Source: Nocardia ninae NBRC 108245 (GTDB taxonomy: Bacteria > Actinomycetota > Actinomycetes > Mycobacteriales > Mycobacteriaceae). Taken from it: a DNA stretch of 64,000 nt. Numbering within the stretch: position 1 is the first letter of the stretch; each line of letters starts with the position of its first letter. This document shows positions 46,148 through 53,999 of the stretch, one piece after another. The stretch lies in NCBI RefSeq assembly GCF_007990755.1, contig NZ_BJXA01000019.1, forward strand, positions 62,001 to 126,000, read 5' to 3'. The notes below the pieces were generated by a model, which was not told where the DNA came from, made no database searches, and worked only from the letters and a program-made list of their open reading frames with translations. The position numbers were made by a program, and so were the translations under genes.

Positions 46148-47250
46148 AGTAACTCCTTTGGGTTGATGGAACTGCGGGTACGTGCGGCCTCGTAGCAGGC
46201 CGCGACGAAAGCCATATGGGCCAGGTTGTCTGTAGGACTGCTGAGGTTCGGTCGGGTGCCATCGATGACGCGGCGGAAGTAGTCGATCTGACACGCCGCA
46301 GCTGATGGCCAGGCTTGCTCGCGCCGAAGCGACTCGATGACCTCACCGCCGTTGGTCAGCCGGCGAATGCAACCACGCTCCAGGTGAACGATGCCGTCTG
46401 AACCGATCAGCCGGATTTCCTCGGCCTTGGGGCCGACGAAACGCGATAACAGCAGCGAGCCGTACATGCCCGTGTCATAGGAGAAATGAATGAGCGCAGT
46501 GTCTTCGGCGTCATAGCTACGATCCGGCCGAGCACCGATCGATAGGTGGGCTGTGATGCTGTCCGGTAGGCCGAAGTACCACAAAATCAGGTCGATCAGG
46601 TGGTAGCCCATATCGATGACGCAGCCGCCTCCAGCCTTGGCCGTGACGCCACGCCAGCCATCGGAAGGGTCTTCCACGTACACGGTGTAGCGAGCGTCCA
46701 CCAGAAACGGCGTCCCGATCTGATCAGCGAGCTGGGTAAAGCTGCCGTAGATGGGGTTGAACCGGCGCTGCAGCGTGACCATCAACTGGATGCCGGACTG
46801 TTCACACAGGTCAGCCAGCTCAACGGCCTCGACCAAACCGGTGGCGAACGGCTTCTCCTTGAGCACGTGAACCCGATGTTCCGCGGCGGCCTCGATCACA
46901 CTTCGCCCGACATCGTGCGGCACGCAGACGATGACAAAGTCGAGCTGCTCGACGTTCAACATCTCCCGGAAATCGGTGTAGCCCGACACCTGATACCGCT
47001 GCCTCTGTTCGGCCACGATCCCCGGATTCTCATCACAGACGGCGACAAGCTCAGCCGTACTGGAAGCGAGCAACCCCGGCAGATGGTCATCCACTGCCTG
47101 GCGGCCGAGACCAACGACGCCAGCTCGTAGCACCGATCGGCACCGGGCAGCGAGTCTGCTTGTGCGCCAGGATAGTTCGACCTCCGGTCTACTGGCACAG
47201 GGCGCTATCGCACTGCCGATGGTGGCTCGAAGCGATTCGCACGATCTCAT
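46144..47250 (-). CDS. Gfo/Idh/MocA-family oxidoreductase
   Basis: 368-residue NAD(P)-dependent sugar or inositol dehydrogenase. The Rossmann motif is GVVGLGRQA (about 41-49), then VAVCDEN. The family's EKP motif is HVLKEKPFATG, and the substrate-side GGGCVIDMGYHLIDLILWYF contains the conserved DMGxHxID with its catalytic histidine. The ATG at 47250 is preceded by GGGGGA; upstream in-frame codons are not supported. It can oxidise a sugar or cyclitol hydroxyl to the ketone that the overlapping DegT aminotransferase would then aminate. Divergent from the XRE/TPR regulator. Confidence 0.88.
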   Translation of the reverse strand: MRSCESLRATIGSAIAPCASRPEVELSWRTSRLAARCRSVLRAGVVGLGRQAVDDHLPGLLASSTAELVAVCDENPGIVAEQRQRYQVSGYTDFREMLNVEQLDFVIVCVPHDVGRSVIEAAAEHRVHVLKEKPFATGLVEAVELADLCEQSGIQLMVTLQRRFNPIYGSFTQLADQIGTPFLVDARYTVYVEDPSDGWRGVTAKAGGGCVIDMGYHLIDLILWYFGLPDSITAHLSIGARPDRSYDAEDTALIHFSYDTGMYGSLLLSRFVGPKAEEIRLIGSDGIVHLERGCIRRLTNGGEVIESLRREQAWPSAAACQIDYFRRVIDGTRPNLSSPTDNLAHMAFVAACYEAARTRSSINPKELL

Positions 47251-47415
47251 TTGAATCCCCCAGATTGGTGAGGCGGTGCTCGTGATGGTCAGCTTCCAGC
47301 CTCGGGGCTGACGAGGCCCGGGAAGAGGGCAAGTTACGGGGCAGAAAGCCGTCCTTCCGCGTCGTGTGAGCGCGGCTGGATAAACTGAGCCAGACCGATA
47401 CTCGGCGAGGGGCAC

Positions 47416-48726
47416 ATGCCACCAAACGTGCATCTGCAACGGCGACGCGAGGCGACACCGTCACGCGTCGAATCTGGGCGTGCGATGGGCCGCGCCGAAC
47501 TGGCGGAAGCGGCCAACCACTACCTGTGGCGGACACACCAGCAGCGCTGCGACCTCGATGCCCGCACCATCGCCCGCTACGAGCGCGGCGTCGTCCGATG
47601 GCCGAACGAGCGCTACCGCGAAGCGTTCCGCGCCGTTCTCGGCGCAACCGACAGCGAACTCGGTTTCCTCCCCTGCCGTCAACGACGGGAGGCCACCGAG
47701 TCTCCCGATGACACGCTGGCGGTCAATTTGTTCAGCCCGTTCGATCCTGGCGTCGGCCCCACCATCTATCTCGGGCTGAATACAACAGACGACAAGCCAG
47801 TCAGCCGGGTTGGCCGGACGGAAGTGGAGCAGGTGCAGACCGCCACGCGAGCGGCTGCCCAGGCCGAGAATCTGCATGGTGGCGGCTCGGCCAGCCTTGC
47901 CGCAGGCGCACACCTCACCCGGTTCGTCCGGCTGCTCGACGGGCATTCCGCACCGCCGACCCGGCGTGCGCTGCTCGAAGCAATCGGGAACCTCAGCAGC
48001 GTCGCCGGTTACGCCGCCTTCGACATCGGCGACTACCCGGTAGCCGAACGCAGGTTCCGACTAGCGCTGTGGTGTGCCGACAACGCCGGATCATGGGAAC
48101 TACGCGCCAGCACCTTGGCGGATATGGCCCGAAAGATGGCCTACATCGGGAACACCGACGGTGCACTGTCGTTGATCGAACTCGCTCAGGTCCGCTCAGA
48201 TCGACTGTCCGCCACCGCCCGCGCGATGCTCAGCGCACTGCGTGGTCAATTCCTGGCCGTAGCAGGGCGGACCCAAGAGGCACTAACTGAAGTCGCCACG
48301 TCTGACGAGCATTTCGCTGACCGCACGCCGGCCACCGACGCCCCGTGGCTGTGCTACTACGACACCGCCGAACACCTCGGCAGCACCGGGAAGGCATTGA
48401 TTCCTGTCGCGAAAGCACGGCGGCGTATCGACCTGGCAGCACCGAGGATTCGCGAAGCCGTTGCGCTACAAGGAACACAATATCCGCGGTCGCGGACCTT
48501 CTCGCTTACTCGATTAGCCACACTGACAATGCAATTGGATGACCCGAGGGAAGCCGCCGCCATCGGCCTAGAAGCTACCCAGCAAGCCACCGCCTTTCGC
48601 TCACAACGCATCCAGAACGAACTCCGCACCCTGGCAGCGGCCGCCGCACCTCGGCGACGGATGACCGAAGTCGCAGAACTGCGGTATGCCATCGCCAACA
48701 GCGCACCAACAGGTTCGGATCAATGA
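47416..48726 (+). CDS. XRE-type regulator with TPR-like domain
   Basis: 436-residue regulator. The N-terminal HTH spans about residues 18-70 (GRAELAEAANHYLWR, then LDARTIARYERGVVRWPNER as the recognition part). The C-terminal 280 residues consist of tetratricopeptide-like helices (ALLEAIGNLSSVAGYAAFDI, YPVAERRFRLALWCADNAGS, GALSLIELAQVRSDRLSATA). This layout is common in actinobacterial regulators of secondary metabolism. It is divergent from the dehydrogenase-aminotransferase-Nudix operon and overlaps the kinase gene start as ATGA, so it likely controls both directions. Confidence 0.85.
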   Translation: MPPNVHLQRRREATPSRVESGRAMGRAELAEAANHYLWRTHQQRCDLDARTIARYERGVVRWPNERYREAFRAVLGATDSELGFLPCRQRREATESPDDTLAVNLFSPFDPGVGPTIYLGLNTTDDKPVSRVGRTEVEQVQTATRAAAQAENLHGGGSASLAAGAHLTRFVRLLDGHSAPPTRRALLEAIGNLSSVAGYAAFDIGDYPVAERRFRLALWCADNAGSWELRASTLADMARKMAYIGNTDGALSLIELAQVRSDRLSATARAMLSALRGQFLAVAGRTQEALTEVATSDEHFADRTPATDAPWLCYYDTAEHLGSTGKALIPVAKARRRIDLAAPRIREAVALQGTQYPRSRTFSLTRLATLTMQLDDPREAAAIGLEATQQATAFRSQRIQNELRTLAAAAAPRRRMTEVAELRYAIANSAPTGSDQ

Positions 48727-49616
48727 GGTCGCCCGGCTCGCGCACCTCGGCCGACGAGGTGCTGGCCAAAGCTGCGGAAGTCAGTGGTGTCGATCTGCGT
48801 GGTGCCGAACTCATTCGCGACGGCTCACACGCAATCTACCGATTGGCCGATGACATCGTCGCCCGGATCGGACAACCAGCCAGCATCGATGACGCCCAAC
48901 GCGAACTCCGGATTTCCCACTGGCTCAACGCTTCTGGCATTCCAACGGTCGAGGCCGAAACCTCGCTGACGCAACCTGTCATCGTCGCCGACCGTCCCGT
49001 CACATGGTGGCGTTTGATCCCTGACCACCGCCCATCGACACCAAGCGAACTGGGCGCAATGCTGCGGATGCTGCACGCTCTGTCGCCGCCGACCGAATTC
49101 GAACTTCCCGCCTACGACCCCTTCACCGGACTCGAGGAACGCATCGACACCGCAGTCATGCTCGACCAGGACGATAGAACGTGGCTACTCCAGCACTACT
49201 CACGACTACGCGCCCAATACGAGACGTTGCCAAACCCCCTCGCTCCCTGCGTAATTCACGGCGATGCGTGGCAAGGCAACCTGGTAGTGCCGCCCTCAGG
49301 CATCCCGACAGTGCTCGACCTCGACAAGATGTCGATCGGCCGACCCGAGTGGGACCTCATTCAGCTAGGTGTGGACTACACCGATTTCAGCCGTGTGCCC
49401 TACGACAACTATCTGTCTTTTGTTGAGGCTTACGGCGGCCGTGACGTCACCGAGTGGCCTGGATTCCGAATCTTAGCCGACATACAAGAGCTGCGATGGG
49501 TCGCGTTTGCCGTCGCCCAATCGGCGGACAACGGCAATGCAGCTCGACAAGCGAAGCACCGGATCGCGTGTCTACGCGGGCAGGTTCCGCGGCCATGGCG
49601 ATGGGAGGCGTTGTAA
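48723..49616 (+). CDS. APH-type phosphotransferase
   Basis: 297-residue small-molecule kinase of the aminoglycoside phosphotransferase/choline kinase fold. The Brenner motif is HGDAWQGN (H179-D181, N186) and the metal-binding segment is LDLDKMSIGRPEWDL (D199/D201). VVAD-type N-lobe strands precede it. ATG overlaps the regulator's stop (ATGA), so it is translationally coupled to it. It may phosphorylate the amino-sugar-like product implied by the divergent operon, or confer self-protection. A drug-resistance role cannot be claimed from the sequence. Confidence 0.85.
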   Translation: MRSPGSRTSADEVLAKAAEVSGVDLRGAELIRDGSHAIYRLADDIVARIGQPASIDDAQRELRISHWLNASGIPTVEAETSLTQPVIVADRPVTWWRLIPDHRPSTPSELGAMLRMLHALSPPTEFELPAYDPFTGLEERIDTAVMLDQDDRTWLLQHYSRLRAQYETLPNPLAPCVIHGDAWQGNLVVPPSGIPTVLDLDKMSIGRPEWDLIQLGVDYTDFSRVPYDNYLSFVEAYGGRDVTEWPGFRILADIQELRWVAFAVAQSADNGNAARQAKHRIACLRGQVPRPWRWEAL

Positions 49617-49719
49617 TAACGCCTGCCACAAGGACACAGGCCGGGAAGTCCATGGCCGCTCGCAAACAGGAACCGCATGCTGCACAAGCTATTTACGGTG
49701 ATCCTCGTCGGGACTCTGA

Positions 49720-50610
49720 CTATCCGGCAGGCGTTTGCCCAGCAACCGAGCGTTGAGTAATCGCGGTTCGCAGTACCGATATCGCACCGCGCACCACTAG
49801 CCCACCTGCTACCACCGGCGCGAACACCAGCCATGGAGAGCGCCGGTGGTAGTCGCAGTAGAACCGCAGCGCACTGCGGTGGTGGCTGCGAACCTTGCGG
49901 AACGGCGCAAACCTCATGCTGCCGCCTTCACGGTGGCGGATCTCGACGCTCGGGTCCAGCACCACTCGCCAGCCGGCGCGGTGCATGTCCAGCGCCACTT
50001 TGGTCTCCTCGAAGTACAGGAAATACCGCGCGTCGAACCCGCCGATCGAATCGAATGCGCTGCGGCGGAACAACATACAACAGCCCGAGATCCAGTCGAC
50101 ATCGCTGACCGTGGTGACGGGTTCGCCGAAATACCTACGGGTCGCGGAATTCCCTGGCCATACTCCGCCGAGCAGTGCGTGCACGATCCCGACCGCCAGC
50201 GACGGGAACCTGCGCCCGGTCGGGTACGGCGTCCCATCGAGCCGGACCACCCTCGGCCCGATCATGCCGATTCGGTCGTCGGTCATCGCTGTCTCGACGA
50301 GCGAAGCTATCGACCCAGGCGCCAGCCTCGTATCCGGATTAGCGACCAAGATCCATCCGGCGTTGGTGGCCGCGGCACCCTGATTAATGGCTGCGGCAAG
50401 TCCCACGTTCTCGCTGTTGCGGATCACCCGGCCGCCGAATTCCTCGACAAGCTCGACGCTCCGATCAGAGGAGACGTTGTCGACGCCGACCACGTCGAGC
50501 GCGAGCGGATCCACCGCAGCCGGTAGCGATTCCAAGAACGGCGGCAGATCTTCAGCGCTTTGGTACGTCACCAGAATGAGGCCGACGGTCTTGTCGTCGC
50601 GGCGAGACAT
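49720..50610 (-). CDS. glycosyltransferase family 2 (rhamnosyltransferase-like)
   Basis: 296-residue GT-A glycosyltransferase. The nucleotide-binding start is VGLILVTYQSAEDLPPFLES, with VGVDNVSSDRSVE, NVGLAAAINQGAA and the DxD-equivalent NPDTR. The acceptor side shows WISGCCMLFRRSAFDSIGGF and FLYFEETKVALDMHRAGW. This resembles WbbL/RfbF-type rhamnosyltransferases of cell-wall or O-antigen synthesis. A C-terminal hydrophobic stretch (WLVFAPVVAGGLVVRGAISV) may associate with the membrane. The ATG at 50610 is chosen because homology begins there; an upstream ATG (50679) is in frame. Confidence 0.83.
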   Translation of the reverse strand: MSRRDDKTVGLILVTYQSAEDLPPFLESLPAAVDPLALDVVGVDNVSSDRSVELVEEFGGRVIRNSENVGLAAAINQGAAATNAGWILVANPDTRLAPGSIASLVETAMTDDRIGMIGPRVVRLDGTPYPTGRRFPSLAVGIVHALLGGVWPGNSATRRYFGEPVTTVSDVDWISGCCMLFRRSAFDSIGGFDARYFLYFEETKVALDMHRAGWRVVLDPSVEIRHREGGSMRFAPFRKVRSHHRSALRFYCDYHRRSPWLVFAPVVAGGLVVRGAISVLRTAITQRSVAGQTPAG

Positions 50611-51132
50611 GCGCGCGAACCTATCAGGTGTCGTACTTTGGCGAAGACTGGGCCATCGCCCCGGCGCTTGTTGTGACACCCTGCTGGCACAGAGGCCCAG
50701 GGAGCATCTTCTCTCTGGACGCCCACCTAAGAGATTCGAATCCCGAACCTTCTGTTCTAGGGAGGGTGATTCCCGGACCTTCCCTTTGATGCTGAAATCG
50801 TCTCCAGCGCAACCGATTTAGCGTCTATGAGGTTTCCCAGAGTATCCCGCTGGTTACGGCGGAATCCATCGCGAACTGCGGGACAAATGCGGGAGTGATT
50901 CGAGTAGCACGGCAGTGATGGTGAGCTTGACTCCCCGAGCGGCTCGGTCCCTGTTTTCGCAGCTCAAGGTGTATTTCCGCATGTTCACCGATCGACACCG
51001 ACATGGCGATTGTTCAGGATCGGGCGCAGCGTGTGGTCCCGTTCCATCGAGGCCGGTCAAGTTTGAATGCGCGTCCGATCGATTGGGTGTGGTCGCGGAT
51101 CTGCACTAATTTGGGTGCAGCCGTAGCACTTC
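50611..51132. other. gene-free stretch
   Basis: About 520 bp without a supported gene. It includes GATTCGAATC, a 10-bp palindrome at 50736-50745, within a patch that weakly recalls a decayed tRNA T-arm and anticodon arm on the minus strand. It should contain the promoters of the glycosyltransferase and of the HEPN-like gene. Confidence 0.4.
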
Positions 51133-51150
51133 GTGAGGCATCTTGTCCTC

Positions 51151-51687
51151 ATGGCTGATACTCGGGACGGTGGAGCGGCGAGCTTCGATGAGCTGTATCC
51201 TGCCCTCGGCAAGATGCTCGTCGCCAGTAGCCGAATGGAATGGCGCCTGCGCTATCTCGTGTGTTGGTTGGCAGGTGAGGACCAGGGCGGGTGGATCGTT
51301 TTTGAAGGGCAATCTGTCGACTGGCTTGTTGCCTCCGGTAGGGCGATCCTTGGCGAGTTGAGGTACTCAAGGCGATGGCCAGATGAGAACTCCGACCGGA
51401 TAGAAAATGCGCTTGCCGAGGTCCAGGCAATTGCGGCGCAGCGGAACTTCCTCGTTCACGGGGACTGGGACACCAAGTGCTACTCCGAGAACTGCAAGCC
51501 TCGCTTGCGCAACCTCCCTTCGGACGACCGAGTTTTTCATGTGGCGCGAAGTCGCTATCGCAAAGGATTTGAGGAACGCGAAGTAGCTGTCACGGATGTG
51601 GAAAAGTTGGCGAAGCGGATGGTCGATCTTGCGGCTGAGATGGATCGCGCGAAGGTAGCTGCCAGAATCGCATGGATCGGGCGCTGA
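51151..51687 (+). CDS. HEPN-like hypothetical protein
   Basis: 178-residue mostly helical protein. RNFLVHGDW (about residue 98-106) fits the R-N-x3-H motif of HEPN ribonuclease-fold proteins, preceded by two helices (LGKMLVASSRMEWRLRYLVC, IENALAEVQAIAAQ). Such proteins are toxins, abortive-infection effectors or helper domains in defence loci. ATG at 51151 is preferred; a GTG at 51133 is also possible. The stop codon is 5 bp from the tRNA-Pro fragment, placing the gene at the very end of an integrated element, a frequent site for cargo. No antitoxin-like partner is seen. Confidence 0.55.
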   Translation: MADTRDGGAASFDELYPALGKMLVASSRMEWRLRYLVCWLAGEDQGGWIVFEGQSVDWLVASGRAILGELRYSRRWPDENSDRIENALAEVQAIAAQRNFLVHGDWDTKCYSENCKPRLRNLPSDDRVFHVARSRYRKGFEEREVAVTDVEKLAKRMVDLAAEMDRAKVAARIAWIGR

Positions 51688-51692
51688 GTACC

Positions 51693-51740
51693 AGCTTTGG
51701 GAGCGGAGGGTCGCAGGTTAAAATCCTGTCACCCCGACCA
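51693..51740 (+). other. tRNA-Pro(UGG) 3' fragment, attachment site
   Basis: The 3' half of a tRNA-Pro gene: anticodon loop TTTGGGA (UGG anticodon) from about 51696, variable region, T-arm GCAGG-TTAAAAT-CCTGT, then CACCCCG-A-CCA at 51731-51740. The matching 5' half (which should start CGGGGTG) is absent, and the T-loop has A where C of TTC is expected. This is what integration into the 3' end of tRNA-Pro leaves as the displaced end (attR-like). Confidence 0.82.
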
Positions 51741-52189
51741 TCATTGGCGGAGTTATGCCCTGGTCAGGGCTCGTGTGGCTCGTTGGCCGTGCTCGGTGGT
51801 GATGACCGGATCGGGCCGGGAGTGACCGGGTTTCACCGGCCGTAATCGCACGTAGGTTGCACGGCGGATCGGGTGGGCTGATCCGCCGCTTCGTCGTATC
51901 CGGACCACGGCTGGCCCTGCTGGGTGGTGGGTTGCACCGGACGCGGGCTGGCTACCGCCTGCCCTATAGGGCCTGCCCTTCTCGCGTAGAGGCTCCGGGG
52001 TCAAGAGTGGGCGAAGCCCATACCGAAGGGACGCCATCGGCGCTCTTGAGGCTGGAGGGGCGCGGGAACACAATGCAGGCCAACACACGGCAGGGCCACG
52101 CGGCCGAAGGTCGCGCAGTAGTTCGGATGCGTTCGGCTACGGTTTGGTCGACGGTTTTGGGAGTTGACCGACGTAAGGGAAGGTTCGCA
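51741..52189. other. gene-free stretch right of the att-like site
   Basis: About 450 bp with no supported gene. The upstream extension of the next gene's open frame crosses it, but that part has no homology-like composition or ribosome site. Ends with AAGGGAAGG, the ribosome site used by the next gene. Confidence 0.45.
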
Positions 52190-52951
52190 ATGCCGAGGCT
52201 GCTTGCCCAGCTGCCGCCGACTGCGCCACCGACATCACCGACGACTGTGCGGATCGAGCTGCCTCAGGATGTAGTCGACAAGCTAGGGCCAGTCGATCCC
52301 AGTTGGCCCAGTCAACCAGTCGCGACACTGATCGCGGCTGGTGTGGCGCTTGTGGCCGCTGCTATAGCTTGGTTGAGTGTGCATAAGCAGGTAAAAGCGA
52401 ACGCGAGCAACCTGGAGAAGCAACTCGCGGTTCAGGCCGAGCAGTTCGCGAAGTCCGAGGAACTGCGACAGCAAAGCATTCGACGTGAGCAGGTGAGTGA
52501 AGTGCTGACGCGTCTGAACGCCAGTGTTCAGCGGACCTCCCGTGCTGTCATCGACTTGAGCAACATCCGTCGGGCCTCTCTCGAGGAAGCTTCCGGCGCA
52601 GGGGAACCTGTGCCTGACTGGAGGACCGGCTACCTGGAGGCCGAATCGGAGCTTGCTACGGTCGCGATCTCCATCTGGATGCTTGAGCTGGGCAATGTTG
52701 CTGCCGCGCAGGCCAGGTATCTGGAGGCTGCAGATGCCTACGTGAAGCTAAGTGAACAGACGAGCGAAGCGGAATCGGCTGCCTTCGAGGAGTACTTGCA
52801 GAAGGCGTCCGAGCTTATTGCGGCGATCCTGGCGGCTGTGACGAGCGACGACGACGAGGTCCGAGCTTGGCGGGAGAGGCACAAGAATCCCCCGCCCGTC
52901 AGACGGCCACGGCCAGTCGACTCTGCTGGCACCGGGGTGGCCGAGGATTGA
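52190..52951 (+). CDS. membrane-anchored coiled-coil protein
   Basis: 253-residue protein, not recognised. One transmembrane helix lies near residues 44-64 (VATLIAAGVALVAAAIAWLS), preceded by a proline-rich, probably extracytoplasmic segment. A long charged coiled coil follows (NLEKQLAVQAEQFAKSEELR, QQSIRREQVSEVLTRLNASV), then a helical tail and a proline/arginine-rich end. Similar single-pass coiled-coil proteins are frequent, uncharacterised cargo of actinobacterial islands. ATG at 52190 is chosen for the strong upstream site (AAGGGAAGG); the longer frame upstream is not credible. Confidence 0.6.
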   Translation: MPRLLAQLPPTAPPTSPTTVRIELPQDVVDKLGPVDPSWPSQPVATLIAAGVALVAAAIAWLSVHKQVKANASNLEKQLAVQAEQFAKSEELRQQSIRREQVSEVLTRLNASVQRTSRAVIDLSNIRRASLEEASGAGEPVPDWRTGYLEAESELATVAISIWMLELGNVAAAQARYLEAADAYVKLSEQTSEAESAAFEEYLQKASELIAAILAAVTSDDDEVRAWRERHKNPPPVRRPRPVDSAGTGVAED

Positions 52952-53999
52952 GTCCGGGAGGTAGGTCGGGTACGGCTCACGTCGTGCCCAGCACTGCCTC
53001 GGTCGTTGAAGAAGCGACCAGAGAACAGAGGCCGGCGTCCTGTCATGTCGCCAGAGCGGTGCCGACCCGCCCAACGCGTCACGGCCTGCCGGAGTTTGCG
53101 GAGGCCGGCCGTGCTGCGCGGTGCCGCGTGGCAGCATCGCTGGGCGGCGCGCAGCGCCGCCCCTTGATCCTCAATGGCGAGATTCGGCAGCAACCTGCGT
53201 ACGTGCGATGTCGTGTTTCAACCGATGCTTGACGCCCTGGCTTCACGAGGTCTAGGGACGGGGGGGTGTGCGCCTCCAGCTGTAGCGCGAATGCTGAAGA
53301 TCGGGTTTCATGGTGGAGGGAGAATCGGTGGACGGGTGAGGAGTAACCCCGCCATGCCTCTACGCCAACCGCCTCTCCCCCGGTTAGTGATCGCTTCCGC
53401 GAATCGCTACGTCCGCGATTGCAGATTCCGTGCACATCAGCCCACTTTTGATCTGGGCTCACGATGACTCGTCGCGATCGCTCCGTCCGTGATAGTTCCA
53501 ATCGAGGCAGGCCGCCGCGCAAGATCGACGTCGCCTGTCCAGATGGCCCGCCTGCGCTGGACCCGACCGCCGCAAGGGCGCTTCTGCGAATCCTCCTGCG
53601 CCATGCGGACAGACACCACGAGCCCGCAGGAGATGGCGGACCTAATGCGTTGAACACAGCCCCTGGCATCGATAGACAGCGAATGCTGCCTTCCAACGAG
53701 GGTCCCAAACCCGTTGTCCGCCAACGTGCAACAGATTCCCGACACCCTTCCCGGCCACCAACTCGCGCGGTCGAGAACGTCGAGCCACCATCGAATGCTG
53801 GTACTCGACCAGCTGCTCGACGTCGGATAACCTCGACTGATCGTGCGGATCCCGCGCAGCCGGACCCTGTGTCCGCCCGCGATGCAGCGCATCGCCGTCG
53901 TCGTAGGTGATCGCCAGCGATCCCCGAGCGCAATCATGAACTCAACGCTCCACTAGCAGCACTATCCCTCAAAACCAGCAGCCTGCCAAGGAGGAATCG
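52952..53999. other. 1-kb stretch without a clear gene
   Basis: Open frames on both strands exist but have arginine/serine-rich shadow-like composition and no start signals. Segments on the minus strand near 53700-53820 look faintly coding, perhaps debris. The right end carries AAGGAGG for the serine recombinase. Any attP or attB of that recombinase would be expected here but I cannot identify one. Confidence 0.4.

Noticed and set aside
50715-50770. tRNA-like sequence on the minus strand around GATTCGAATC
   Set aside because: T-arm-like and anticodon-arm-like words are present but the T-stem does not pair and no acceptor stem can be built. At best a decayed fragment.
51857-52189. N-terminal extension of the coiled-coil membrane protein
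   Set aside because: Low-complexity translation without homology features; a strong ribosome site supports the ATG at 52190.
53079-53933. 284-codon minus-strand open frame
   Set aside because: Arg/Ser-rich shadow-like composition, no ribosome site and no recognisable motif.
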